20,141 nucleotides of DNA from Pelargonium cotyledonis. Lineage: Eukaryota; Streptophyta; Magnoliopsida; Geraniales; Geraniaceae. The stretch's first letter is position 1. Each line of letters starts with the position of its first letter. The notes below the pieces were generated by a model. It saw only the letters and a list, made by a program, of their open reading frames with translations. It was not told where the DNA came from and did not search any database. The stretch is from the NCBI GenBank assembly GCA_036897625.1, contig JAYMTA010001409.1, positions 1-20,141 on the forward strand, given 5' to 3'. Below, in pieces: positions 8,637 through 18,799 of the stretch. The position numbers were made by a program, and so were the translations under genes.

Positions 8637-9836
8637 AGACAGCTCCTGGCCCGGATGGCATTCCAGCCAGATTTTACCAATGTTGGTGGCAAATCATTGG
8701 GAAGGACACTGCGGATGCGGTCCTTTCTTTCCTAAACTCCGGAAAACTTCTCAAACAAATTAACCAAACTATTCTCGTCTTCATTCCCAAAAAAGACAAC
8801 TCTACCTTAGTCACTGATTTCCGCCCTATCAGCCTCTGCAACGTTTTATATAAGATAGCCGCGAAAACAATTGCTAACAGACTTCGTATTGTTCTTCCAA
8901 CCATTATATCCACTTCTCAAAACGCTTTCATCCCTGGTCGACGAATCCATGACAGTATTATCCTCGCCAATGAGGCTGTGGACTCAATTAAAAAATCTAA
9001 GAAAGGGAAAGCATTTAAAGGGGGTCTCAAACTTGATATAAGTAAAACATATGATAGAGTCAACTGGTCATTCCCTTTTCAGATTATGGAAGCTCAAGGG
9101 TTCTCCCAAAAATGGATAACTCTTATTCGACAATGCATATCCACAGTATCTTTCAAAACTTTAGTCAATGGGTTCCTGGGACCTTCCTTTACATCATCTT
9201 GTGGTCTTCGCCAAGGAGATCCTCTGTCTCCTTATCTATTCCTGCTTTGTGCTGAAGGTTTCTCTTGTATACTGGATACCGCTATCAATAGGAAAGAGCT
9301 AAAAGGAATTCTAATTGGACGTGGGTGCAAGCGTATCTCTCATCTTCTTTTCGCGGATGACATTTTCCTCTTTGCCCACCTTACCCTTCAATCGGTTGCA
9401 AAAATCAAAGACATTCTACAGTCCTATTCAACAGCTTTTGGCTAGGCTATTAACCTACAAAAATCTGAGTGGCTCATAAGTCCAAATACTCCTCATCGTA
9501 TTGCTCGTATTTTCAAAGGAATCTGGTCAGTCAAGGTGGTTCCTAAACTAGGTAAATACCTTGGTTTTCTAGAATTTGGTAACCATCCAAAAAATTCTAT
9601 TATTCCATATCTTAAAGATCGTATCCAATCTCATCTGTCTTCGTGGAAACTTAACCTTCTCACTCAAGCGGGGAAAATGGTTCTTATCCAATCCGTTTTA
9701 TCAGCTCTTCCATCATACTTTATCTCTATATACTCCCTTCCTCAGAAGTTTGTCGCTTGGTACAATTCTTTTATAGCTAATTTGTGGTGGTCATCTAATC
9801 TGAAATCTAAAATCAATTATCCAAAGACCCAAATCA
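8633..9836 (+). pseudogene. LINE reverse transcriptase remnant with an internal TAG
   Basis: The frame holds the non-LTR RT blocks in order: PGPDGIPARFYQ, FRPISLCNVLYKI, QNAFIPGRRIHDSI, LKLDISKTYDRVNW (first catalytic Asp codon at 9035-9037), GLRQGDPLSPYLF and LLFADDIFLFA (FADD at 9350-9361). A TAG at 9443-9445 interrupts it where family members usually have Q before AINLQKSE; one C-to-T change in CAG explains it. The same frame then continues through KYLGFLEFGN, SWKLNLLTQAGKMVLIQSVL and ALPSYFISIYSLP to about 9836, where homology moves to another frame (EGGLGLRNLKAFNIAM). The RT catalytic residues survive, but the protein cannot be made. Confidence 0.9.
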
Positions 9837-10502
9837 GAAGGTGGTCTAGGTCTGAGAAATCTCAAAGCATTTAATATAGCTATGTTAGCGGGTACTTTCT
9901 GGCGTATTCCAGAAAATATTGCAAAGGAAATTCTATTTGGGACGAGTCAACTAGATCTAATAAGTCTGTTCTTTGGGCTAGCTTATGCAAAGGGAAAAAA
10001 TTCCTCAAGCCGAATATCAAATGGCAAATAGGAAATGGTTCCCTTATTCGAATCTTCAAAGGTAATTGGATCCATCCTATGCCTTCTCCTCCAGCTAATT
10101 CTTAAGTTTCCCCGGAAACTAAAGTAGCTCAACTCATTGACCACACAAGTCGTGAGTGGAGGCGGGATCAAATCAGTTCTATTCTTGGACAGTCATTTGT
10201 TCCTGAGGTGGAAAAGATCAAGTTATCTAAAATTGTGGCTCCCCCAGATCGCGCTATCTGGTCTAAATCTATATCAGGGGTTTATAAAGGTTGTTATGAA
10301 ATTCTTCAACAAACTGTCCCAGCTGAAATTCAAGACAAACTTCGTTACAAATGGAGTAAATTATATATGGAGTTTAAAAATTCCAGAAAAAATAAAGCTT
10401 TTTATTTGGAAATGTCTGTGGAAAGCTATTCCGGTAGCTGATCATCTCTTTCTCAAACATCTTCTTCCCTCTCCATTATGTCAAAGATAACGAATCCTTA
10501 GA
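9837..10502 (+). pseudogene. LINE connection region remnant, frame changes and stops
   Basis: Homology passes through successive frames: EGGLGLRNLKAF from 9837; KSVLWASLCKG and KWQIGNGSLIRIF from about 9959 in another frame, ending at a TAA at 10103-10105; then the same frame resumes with ETKVAQLIDH and EVEKIKLSKIVAPPDRAIW; finally YIWSLKIPEKIKLFIWK in a third frame from about 10365, the usual entry to the zf-RVT region. The pattern is neutral decay of a once-continuous ORF2. Confidence 0.8.
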
Positions 10503-10752
10503 GCACTGCATGTTTCTTTGCTCTCATAGTCAGTATGTTTGGTTTGCTTCATCCTTAACTTTAAGATCATCTGCATGGGATGTTTTTCACAAATGGTGGG
10601 AATTTTGTCTTACTCTACTGAATGACAAATCCACACATAACCAAGGCATACAAGTTATTAGTCTTCTCTGGTGTATCTGGAAAAGAAGATGCGAGTCTGT
10701 ATTTCAAAAGTCCTCTCCTTCACCTATTTTTACTGATAGGATCAGCCAATAA
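10490..10752 (+). pseudogene. LINE zf-RVT-like domain remnant
   Basis: The frame reads DNESLEHCMFLCSHSQYVWF, the His/Cys pattern (H..C....C) typical of the zinc-binding region of plant LINE ORF2, followed by tryptophan-rich sequence (WDVFHKWWEFCL, LLWCIWKRRCESVFQ). A TAA at 10750-10752 interrupts it before the RNase H part. Confidence 0.75.
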
Positions 10753-10768
10753 ATATTAGAAACCTCCA

Positions 10769-11233
10769 ATGGCACAACAATCTAATCAGCCCTCGGATCT
10801 GTTACCATCTTCTTCTTCCAATTACAACCCCATCATTATTGAATGCAAAGGCAGTTATAAAGAGAAAAAAGGAGGAGGAGGATGGCAAATGGCTAAACAG
10901 ACTCTGGACTGCTCATCATCTTTAGAAGCTGAATCTGCTGCTCTTAAATCTGCTCTGTTATTTTGTATTCATCACAAGATACAATCTCCTATATTTCTAA
11001 CAGACTGTCAACTTCTCCACTGGTGGATTAGATCAAATGAAGGAACGGATAGCAGCTGCAGTTACATGGTTCAGGATGTTATTTTCTTGCTTTCTAGTTT
11101 TTTTGATACAGAGGCTTTGCGGTTAGTGCAAAGACCTTTGGTTGTTAATGCCGATAAACTAGCATCTTTTGGTAGGGCTGGAATTTCGAAACTGTGTATC
11201 AGCCCAAGTTTTTGTAACTATATTTCAGTATGA
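10769..11233 (+). pseudogene. LINE RNase H domain remnant (RVT_3 type)
   Basis: This 154-codon open frame carries the plant LINE RNase H pattern: GSYKEKKGGGGW, then SSSLEAESAALKSAL (carboxylate in EAE), FLTDCQLLHWW (second Asp) and VNADKLASFGRAG near the C-terminus. The first catalytic Asp expected just before GSYK is a Lys here (CKGSY), so even the intact frame would be inactive. The stop at 11231-11233 is followed by about 25 bases of 3' UTR and the A-rich tail, which supports this as the element's genuine 3' end. Confidence 0.8.
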
Positions 11234-11270
11234 ATGCATAACCGCTTATTTTGTCAAAAAGAAAAAAAAT

Positions 11271-11891
11271 AATATCACTTGTGTTCTTGTTTTCATGCTA
11301 TTGTTTCTTACTGGTAAGAACAGAAGAGAGGCATAAAGAAACCCAAGTTGGTATATTAAAAGTCCAGATTTTGGGTCTGTCTGTCTGGTCACATTTCAGA
11401 GAGGTTTTTGTCAAAGATTAGTTTGAAATCCAAAGTTGGTTGGATGTGACATTTGGGCAAGGTAGCAACCAAACAATGTCTTTGCAGAGTTTTGTGTTAT
11501 GATTTGATGTTGGGGTCAGATTTATACAGACTTTGAAGATATTCTTTAGTTCTATGGTTGATAGACATTAAAGCCATAGGTACATGACATACTCTATGAA
11601 ATGAATCATGTTACCAGAAAAAAGATATTGTTCATCAACAAAAAGGTGGGTTTGTAGTTTACAGAGAGATGGGTCATTGAATTCCAAGTAGAGGGTAAAA
11701 TAATTCTCAGATGAGTTGAGAGAGTGAAATAAACTCACACGGTGGATATGGTACAGACTCCATAGTAGTAGTAATAGCCAACAGGAAGAATCCATTACAA
11801 TTTACAGTTACAGGACAGATAGATTTAATATGGGTTGATACTTGATAGGCTGTGGATTCATTTCTGGCTTAGCTTTGATGGGTGCTATTAT
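11271..11891. other. Intergenic DNA between the LINE tail and the ASB 3' end
   Basis: No gene is seen. A 75-codon minus-strand frame (11795-11568) has no recognisable motif and is regarded as chance. Before the LINE inserted, this stretch would have directly followed the XTH poly(A) site. Confidence 0.5.
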
Positions 11892-11897
11892 TTTATT
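11892..11897 (-). terminator. Candidate poly(A) signal of the ASB gene
   Basis: TTTATT on the plus strand gives AATAAA on the minus strand, 284 nt after the ASB stop codon. The AT-rich surroundings make such words common, so this is a candidate only. Confidence 0.35.
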
Positions 11898-12180
11898 TTA
11901 TTAGCCAAACCTGTGTAAACAAGTCTGTCTACCCAAAAACTGTCAACTAATCTTAGATACCTGGTTCTGGGAAATTTTCTTATTAAGCAGCTTATAACAA
12001 ATATATGAAACCAAAGCTCAGCTCTGAATCACGAATACACTTATTATAGAGATGGACTGTGTAGTCATGGGTTTTGTTCATAGATGGAAATAAATGGGAG
12101 GACAATAACATACCCTAGATGGCATGCACATTTTTGATATTTTACAAACTTCGCATTGCTGTGAAGAACAACCAAAATTC

Positions 12181-15100
12181 CTAGTTATGAGATTCGGCCT
12201 CCTTCCTTTCAATCGATCTTAGGAAATTGTTCACAATTATCTTGCCTTCACTTGTTATAATGCTTTCTGGATGAAATTGAACCCCCTGCAGTTTTTAAAT
12301 CAATTTGGTTACTACTTACTAGACAGTACATTAGAATCGGCCTTAAGTTTCACGACGATAACCTTATTCAAAAGCATATTAAAAAAACTACAGAAATGCT
12401 TGCCAGCAATAAAGATTATAGAGATGCATGGCACGGAAAAATATATCACCTGTAGGAACTTGTACTTCTTGTGACGAGCTGCCATTATCAGTCCATCTTC
12501 AGTCCACGCTGTAACCTCAAGTTCTTCACTAGGGAAACTTTCTTTTTCAATCACAAGGCTATGATATCTACCAGCAGTGAAAGGACTGAAGACACAAAAA
12601 CATATTTCAGCCGCAACTCTCAGGTAATTCAAGAACAGGTGCAAAAATGAAAGTATGCATATAGTGTTATTTGCTGAAGCCACAAAACAGGCTCCTCATA
12701 ATCTACTATCCACCATCAGTTTGTATTAAAAAATATTATACATAGTCTGGTTAGTATTTTACCACTTTATGAGAACACCACTGAACTTATAAGAGAAAAG
12801 AGAGACTGACATCTTTGTGTATCTTGTCATATGGAAAATCAAATATGGAGCATACAACATCTTAGAATCTCCAAAAGCAATCAATATCTAACATAGTACC
12901 ACTCAACCAACAAAATATTTTACAAGTAAAATTAACAGATCATTTTACATGATTTGAGATATAATTATTAAAGATCACGTGTGACTAGTTGGTTTGGTAT
13001 GACAACATGCTCATACATAACTTAACTAAGGCAAGGTTATAGTGCATCTGATAATGAATAGTCATTTATCTGTCAATGTAATATGAGTAATATCCATCAC
13101 ATTTATAAGTAATGCAAACCATCATATGTAGGGAGAGACCCAGTAAAAACTATCCGTGACCTGCAGGTGACTAATGATGGAACTCTTATCCTATGTATGG
13201 CAATTAAATAGCTTTTAGAAAGATAGACCAAAACAAGCATTTAAACCTTTGTATTTTGTCTTGTTAACTTTCACGTTCCATTTTACACTTCCCTCGACTT
13301 TTACAGTCTCCAAATTGAGCCTTTATCTAGAGTAAGCTTGGAAGCTATGTAAGCAAAAATAATTGCACTAACAGTTTCCATTTATACTACGGACTTTGCA
13401 TGTTCTAACAAGCGGTAAGTTATATAGGAACATTCTCAACATAAGAAATAACTAGAGTTTGCAAAAGTGGTTTTAAAGTACTTTGATAACCCGGTAAACA
13501 AGCCGTCTTCTCCTTTCTCATCATAATATACAAGGGAACTTTTTCCATGCATCACACCAAGAGGAGAACGCACAATTTTCCCTACAAAACAAGATCCACA
13601 TGGATGGAAATAAAAAAACACAGCAGCAGGCAGTTCACAAACAGTAATAGAAAATTACTAATTCAGAGTATAACCTAACTTCTGTTTCCCATTTGTATAG
13701 ACTGTGCATTTACACAAAGCAAATATATACATATGTTATTCAGTCACAATATTACTGCTTTTGGAAAAGAAAAAAAGTGGGAGTTGTGTTGATAATGCAT
13801 ACAGGTAAAAGACTATATAAATGGGCTTGGTTATATAACTAAACAAGCCAAAATAAGACACAGGCATATCTGGCTGGTTAGGAACAAGCTTGTCTTTCAA
13901 GGCACAATGGACGACCCACTCATTAGTCTCGCAAAAATACACACTCTATCATTCTCAATTGCCTCACTGTCACACAAAGTCTCCACTCTCTCCCCTACAT
14001 GGACTCTGGCAAACTGGATCAACAGTCCCCTTGACTGCATCACTTCATCTCAGCATTTTCAACTCCAGACATAACTTCCCACCTAGCTCCCCAAGCTACC
14101 ATAAAAAAAAACCTACTAGGATTCTTTTTGTTTTTTGAGCTTCTGGACTCTAGAGTTGTACTGCAGTTTTATTATTGTTTTGTACTCTTTTATTTTCTCA
14201 TTGGTGTATGTTCTTTCTTCTCATTTCTTTCATAGAAATGTAGATCAATACAAAATAACTTTGCCGATAAAAAAGAAAAGAAAAAAAGACAACTTAAAAG
14301 TATGAAGTCATTATAGAAGAGTTACCCCCAAAGGCCTCTCCAATGCACTGCAACCCCATACACACACCAAACAAAGGTACAAGAGGTCCAAGTTCCAAAA
14401 CAGTCTGCAATGATATTCCAGAATCCCGAGGGGCGCCTATAGAAGGGAATATTGAATAAGTAAATATAATGTCATAATGTAATCTTCAATTCTAAAAATT
14501 TTGGAAGAAAAAAAGGAAGAACATCTCAGAATCTTACCAGGTCCTGGAGATATAACCACTCCTCTTGGGTTTTTCCTATAAATATGTCAAGAAAAGTTGA
14601 GCACGGAATTAAATTAAAAATGTAACATGTACTCACACCATAAATTCCATGTTTGAGAAGGCCATTACTCAAATATATGGATTAGCAATTGATGTTCAAA
14701 CAGTTAATAAGAAACCTTACCTTTTCAGTTCCTCCACAGTCAACTCGTCATTCCTAAAAACTTCGAAGTTACATCCAAGCTCTCCCATATACTTCAGTAA
14801 CATGCAAGGGGATTAAGACACAGTATTTAATTTATGAATACAATCAATATGTGACTTGTGTGTGCATGAGAAAGAGAGATCCCATATCATTTTTAGTAAA
14901 AACTTTTGAATAACCATGTCATGAATCCAACTAGTGCTTGCGTAATTGTCGACTAATGGCATTGAAGGCCCTTACATTTCCTTACACACTATATTCTGAA
15001 TGCTTCATTCAGTTAAATTTAGTCTCTCTTTTTTTCTCTAATAAAATTTTGAAACCTTTTCCCAAACTCTAGCTAGGAAATAAACAAAAAACAAAAAAAA

Positions 15101-16775
15101 ACTGTTCAACTTAAATTTTGAACTTGATAAAGAGACTGATCAAGTCACTCTCAAGTAAGAGATCCGTTACAAAGAGAATATCAATGTCAGACTTAATCAG
15201 GTCATTTGAAAAATAAGTCTGAATGGGAGGGTTTTGATATCATTCCTTATCGGGATTAAGATATATTCGAATATTAATAATTCAAAATGGGATTAGATGT
15301 CTGTTTCCATTCCTGCCCTCATGTCTTATAGCTATTGAACAAAAGTGCTCAGAAAATGCGTCTGCTGCTATTGCACAGTCCTCAGTTTGCATTGGCTCAC
15401 AACGATATTCTAGTACTATTACCATCTTAGCATACATGTATCAAATTTGTCCATCATCATGAGAAAGTAAAACATAATGCATACAGCTTTAATATTCTAA
15501 TCTCATCATTTCAATTTTGTTTCATTTTGGCGGACAACAGTTGTGGCACTTCCAAATAGAGACAAAATTCTACTTTAGCTCAAATGTTTCCATTCATTAC
15601 ATCGCAATATTATGTTTGGAACTATCAATGAAAAGGCAAACAAAACCAAATCTTGTGCTAGGCCACAATTTGACTTCTTATAGGTTACATCAGTTTGTTT
15701 CAGAACAGAATATACTTCCATTTCATGACCTCTGTACATGTTTCAAATGCCTAGAAACTTTGATTTAGCTTTTTCCAAATGTTTAAAAATATCAAATATC
15801 AGGTCTTCTTACTTGAAAGGTGTAAAAGTAACTCATCAAAGAAAATTATTATGGTCCCTCACTATCATCCGTATCAGACACTATCACCCACAAAGCTAAA
15901 AATTGAAAATGATGAGGATCTTTATTATTTGGATTGGGAAATCCTAACAGGGTATTTTAGTTCAGATGAGCTTTCCTTTCCCTTTCAAATTGGGAAGCTA
16001 AACAAACAGAACCATTGAAGGGAATAGAAGTGAAATCCACCCTAAAATGAATTTGAAAGTCCGTCACTAAAATTGAAATCTTTATAGCCTTCAACCTTAT
16101 TCTAGATTCTTTTCAATCGCAACCATAAAGGTTTAAAATTTATTTTATTGTAAAAAGTTTAATTCCCATTTAGTTTCAATTAGAAGAACCACTTCCTCTT
16201 ATTTGAGCTTCACCCAAATCATTTCCTATCCTCTGTTCATAATTAAATCATCTAAATAACACATGCAAATATGAAATGAAATCGAAAAATGAAAACTTTT
16301 TTTGAAATTTGTTAATTTCTCTACACATTTTCCCATTGAAATACAACATGCAAAACTCAGAAAATAAAAACCGAGGAACGGATTCAAAAATGAAAATGAA
16401 CAACACACCTGGCAAAGATTATAAGTGAAACTGTCGTAATTGTCAATGACAACGATGGGCTTGTCGACCCTCTTACGATTCGAAACCGCAGACCTGGAGT
16501 TCGATTCAGTGCCGGCCATGGACAATTTAACAGAGAACCCATCTGTCCTTTTGACCCCAAAATGCAATTCTGCACAGAAAGAAGCATTTGCATCAATCTT
16601 GGAGCAAAGAAGGTTAAGAGTGAACAGAGAGAAGATAGGAGAGGTTGACGAAGTGGGTACGTGAAGAAGAGAATGTGTTGCGGAGAGTGAGAGAAGGGCT
16701 CGCTAGGGTTTTGGACGAGAACGAAGCCTTTGGGTTGAAGGAGGTCTTGGAGAGCATTGTAGCAGTAGCAGCCAT
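12181..16775 (-). CDS. ASB1: Anthranilate synthase beta subunit (glutamine amidotransferase), plastid-targeted, eight exons
   Basis: Exons, in transcript order: 16775-16661, 16569-16409, 14791-14721, 14575-14538, 14436-14326, 13581-13482, 12585-12450 and 12285-12181. All junctions are GT-AG and in phase; the 837-nt join encodes 278 residues (Arabidopsis ASB1 has about 276). The subunit releases ammonia from glutamine for the alpha subunit, which makes anthranilate from chorismate, the entry to tryptophan and indole compounds. Residues 1 to about 70 are Ser/Thr-rich with few acids, as in a chloroplast transit peptide. The class I amidotransferase follows: [16 protein letters not shown] (77-92), oxyanion loop SPGPG (125-129), nucleophile C154 in [14 protein letters not shown], and H249/E251 in FHPES. 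All three catalytic residues are present. The 91-nt first intron is inferred: without it the transit-peptide frame stops at a TAA, with it the frame joins exactly to the conserved domain. Introns 2, 5 and 6 are long (1617, 744 and 896 nt). Confidence 0.94.
12586..13481 (-). other. ASB intron 6, no separate feature seen
   Basis: This 896-nt AT-rich intron separates the exon ending in GLFTGLS from that starting [10 protein letters not shown] see no gene or clear repeat in it. Confidence 0.6.
13880..14290 (+). mobile_element. Probable 3' end of a retroelement (LINE-like tail) inside ASB intron 5
   Basis: The plus strand ends in TAACTTTGCCGATAAAAAAG followed by a purine-only A-rich tail (to about 14288), preceded by a T-rich stretch with TTTTGTACTC. 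In my reading this matches the usual 3' UTR layout of plant LINEs (T-rich, TTGCCGAT, poly(A)). It is antisense to ASB and ends about 35 bp before exon 5. The left boundary is a guess; no RT or RNase H motif is readable, and I could not find a clear target-site duplication. It differs from the 3' end of the LINE at 8100-11270, so it would be another family. Confidence 0.45.
14792..16408 (-). other. ASB intron 2 (1617 nt), no separate gene seen
   Basis: The longest ASB intron lies between the exon ending YNLCQ and the one starting YMGELG. It is AT-rich with two short plus-strand open frames (15517-15768 and 15779-16018) that show no family motif. Nothing else is recognisable. Confidence 0.6.
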
Positions 16776-16842
16776 GGTCTGTGACAGGGAGTTACTTTTC
16801 GACTTCGCAAGTTCCTGATGTTGATGTAGCTGTTGCTGCTGA

Positions 16843-16849
16843 TTTTATA
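16843..16849 (-). promoter_or_regulatory. TATA box of the ASB gene
   Basis: The minus strand reads GGTATAAAATC, with TATAAAA at 16849-16843, 68 nt upstream of the ATG. A start site about 30 nt downstream would give a leader of roughly 35-40 nt. An ATTGG (inverted CCAAT) lies just upstream, at about 16852-16858. Confidence 0.6.
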
Positions 16850-16859
16850 CCAAACCAAT

Positions 16860-17753
16860 TTTACATTTACCCCAATTTCCTTAATTTTGACAATCATATC
16901 ATTTCCTGTCCAACAACATGGAGGTGGCCAAAAGAAGCAAAAGGAGCAGAAACGGAGTTCCCAAACAGACCCCAAGTTTGCTTCCTTATTTTAACCATGA
17001 AACATACGGTTCATGCCAGCTTTTATTATATTTTTTATTTATTTTTCTTATAACAGTGCAAGTTTGTCTTTCAAAGCAAATGGGGATACAGTATAAAGTA
17101 ATGTATCTGGAAAATTATATTAATATTTATATATATTTCCCATCTGTCTCGAAATTGGTGTTCATCCTAATTTTTATTAATAATTGGTTGCCAACAATAT
17201 CACAAGTACAATGTTAGAAAAAAACGTTCAAATGCGGGAATTGATATATATGGTAGGTACATCAATTAAATGGTGATTTCGGGATTGGGGTGCAATTTCC
17301 AGAACTTGGTTTGGTGTAGATTCATGTTTAGCCGCTGATTCAATACAGATTCAATGTAAACAAGGTTCATTAAACACAGTAATAACTGAGAAAAAGATTG
17401 GTCCAGATCTATGCCATAATTTTCTATTGATTTTAATTCACCTCAAAAGCAAATACTTTTTTTAATTGATTTTCAAATTAGTGTTCTCTTTTTTATTTTA
17501 AAAAAAATTAAAAAAAAATTAGTGTAATATATTTACTATTATATCTATATGATTATATGATAAGAGATTCTAACTAATTTTTTTATAAAAATATTATTAA
17601 CAATTCATGCATAACTAACTTACTAAAAAAAGAAACAAAACCCTTATTTTGGAACAGAGGAAGGAATAAATAACAAAATCTTTTGAGAAGAAAATAATAT
17701 AGAAAACTAACTACGTGTATCTAACAGGATAGCTGCTATTACTACACATTGCT
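16860..17753. other. AT-rich intergenic DNA upstream of ASB
   Basis: No gene is seen. Two overlapping plus-strand open frames (about 16781-17217) begin in the ASB leader and promoter and have no conserved motifs. From about 17455 to 17700 the sequence is nearly pure A/T. Confidence 0.5.
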
Positions 17754-17778
17754 CACAACACAACACAACACAACACAA
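17754..17778 (+). repeat. Pentanucleotide microsatellite (CACAA)5
   Basis: Five perfect tandem CACAA units are present, a likely length-variable marker. Confidence 0.9.
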
Positions 17779-17859
17779 GGATATGGCTAATGGAAGCTTT
17801 AGTTGTTGTACTAAAACATAGTACCAATTCAACAAATCAAAAGCTCTTCAAACAAGCTA

Positions 17860-18300
17860 CTACTGATATGGATTCAAGTCATACAATACTGTATGCAACA
17901 TAGTCAGGACTAAGTAAATATCTGCAGAGGATGAAATCAAGTCCAACCCGAATGCCCAGAAGCTTGGTCTCTGCATTAATGTATGTCCACAGGATTGCGC
18001 AACCTGATTGGGTGGGAGAGGACAGCAGTTGAGTGAAAGATCAATGAAAAATAAATAAATTCGATCAAAATAGACTGGTAGTTTTGCAATGAATTCACTG
18101 TTAACGTCTGTGCTCACCTTTGAAGTATGAACAAATTTAACAAGAATAAAGTAAAAAAATTGATAATGTTGCACAGGATTCGGCATTGAATGCCTTAAAG
18201 ATTTGCAAATACTGAACAGATTTACCAAGATGAATTCATCTTTAAGTAGTTTGCCTCCACGGGATGACGTGAATGACAATATATCCTCAACTAATAACAA
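17860..18300 (-). CDS. Hypothetical open frame, possible exons of a small spliced gene
   Basis: A 146-codon open frame is the longest one here not explained by a known gene. Within it, two segments look exon-like: one from about 18294 to 18236 (EDILSFTSSRGGKLLKDEFIL) that follows TTATTAG and ends at TTG|GTAAAT, and one beginning at about 18003 after CCACCCAATCAG. The second segment is open in two frames; the alternative reads AILWTYINAETKLLGI and onward to a TGA at about 17880. I do not recognise either protein. Upstream on the same strand, 18773-18739 is a pure pyrimidine stretch such as plant 5' leaders have. This could be a small gene, the 3' UTR of the neighbour, or chance. Confidence 0.2.
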   Translation of the reverse strand: MLLVEDILSFTSSRGGKLLKDEFILVNLFSICKSLRHSMPNPVQHYQFFYFILVKFVHTSKVSTDVNSEFIAKLPVYFDRIYLFFIDLSLNCCPLPPNQVAQSCGHTLMQRPSFWAFGLDLISSSADIYLVLTMLHTVLYDLNPYQ

Positions 18301-18618
18301 ATGCTAACTTCATGAGCTTATAACATATAATGACAATTTATCCTCAAAGTAAATTACAAATGCAAACTTCATAAGCTTCAAGTTTCATGCCAATATCTGG
18401 GTTTTGAACTAACTTACAAAAAAAATAAAAAATAGTGATTCAACAACAAAACATAACAAACTTGCATATTCCACACATAATTCTTACACTATGATCTTAC
18501 ATTTTTTACAACAATAATTTGAAACTTGTTCGACAAAAACATAACCTATATTCAAAACCAACTGCACTGTATTCAGAGTCAACACATGATCAAACCGCAA
18601 CAAAAAGTACAAAAAAAC

Positions 18619-18645
18619 AAGAAGAAGAAGAAGAAGAAGAAGAAG
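18619..18645 (+). repeat. Trinucleotide microsatellite (AAG)9
   Basis: Nine perfect AAG units on the plus strand (CTT on the minus). In the minus-strand frame 18672-18484 they encode a run of leucines; that frame is short and not otherwise supported. Confidence 0.95.
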
Positions 18646-18738
18646 CTGTAAATTAAATTGGCATTGCTCCACTCAGAAGGGCTCAAGGGTAGCTCAGACA
18701 GCAAAGGAGGGGGTGGCACTGCTCAGCCTGGTGTTTAT

Positions 18739-18773
18739 GGAGGAAGAAAAAGAAAAAGAAAGAAAGAGGAGGG
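18739..18773 (-). promoter_or_regulatory. Pure polypyrimidine tract on the minus strand, possible 5' leader
   Basis: Thirty-five consecutive bases are purines on the plus strand (pyrimidines on the minus). A TATA-like CCTATAATG lies just upstream at about 18792-18784. The arrangement resembles a plant core promoter and leader for a minus-strand transcript, but also fits a simple low-complexity tract. Confidence 0.25.
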
Positions 18774-18799
18774 CAAAGCTATACATTATAGGGTGCAAA

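Larger units (their letters stand above)
8100..11270 (+). mobile_element. Decayed, 5'-truncated L1-type LINE retrotransposon (RT to RNase H to A-rich tail)
   Basis: About 3.2 kb of a plant non-LTR element in the same orientation as XTH. The first ORF and the endonuclease are missing, so homology begins in the linker before the reverse transcriptase. Order: linker with EYEDILDKEEAYWKQ and GDRNTKLFH, RT, thumb/connection, zf-RVT-like region, RNase H, then an A-rich tail at 11256-11270. The reading frame changes at least five times and several stops interrupt it, so no functional product is possible. Relative to neighbouring genes it is a late insertion: it lies just past the XTH poly(A) signal without breaking a gene. 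I could not identify a convincing target-site duplication, so the 5' boundary is uncertain by some tens of bases. Confidence 0.9.

Noticed and set aside
8060-11300. Target-site duplication flanking the LINE (for example ATTTGTATTGT near 8092 against ACTTGTGTTCT near 11277)
   Set aside because: Only about 8 of 11 bases agree and the 5' junction is unknown, so the match is not above chance.
12312-12683. 123-codon minus-strand frame as a separate gene
   Set aside because: It is ASB exon 7 plus read-through into both flanking introns.
13736-14138. Open frames on both strands at 13736-14138 as genes
   Set aside because: They lie in an ASB intron, carry no motif and overlap the probable retroelement tail.
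18484-18672. Leucine-rich 62-codon minus-strand frame
   Set aside because: The leucine run is the translation of the (CTT)9 microsatellite, and the rest resembles no known protein.
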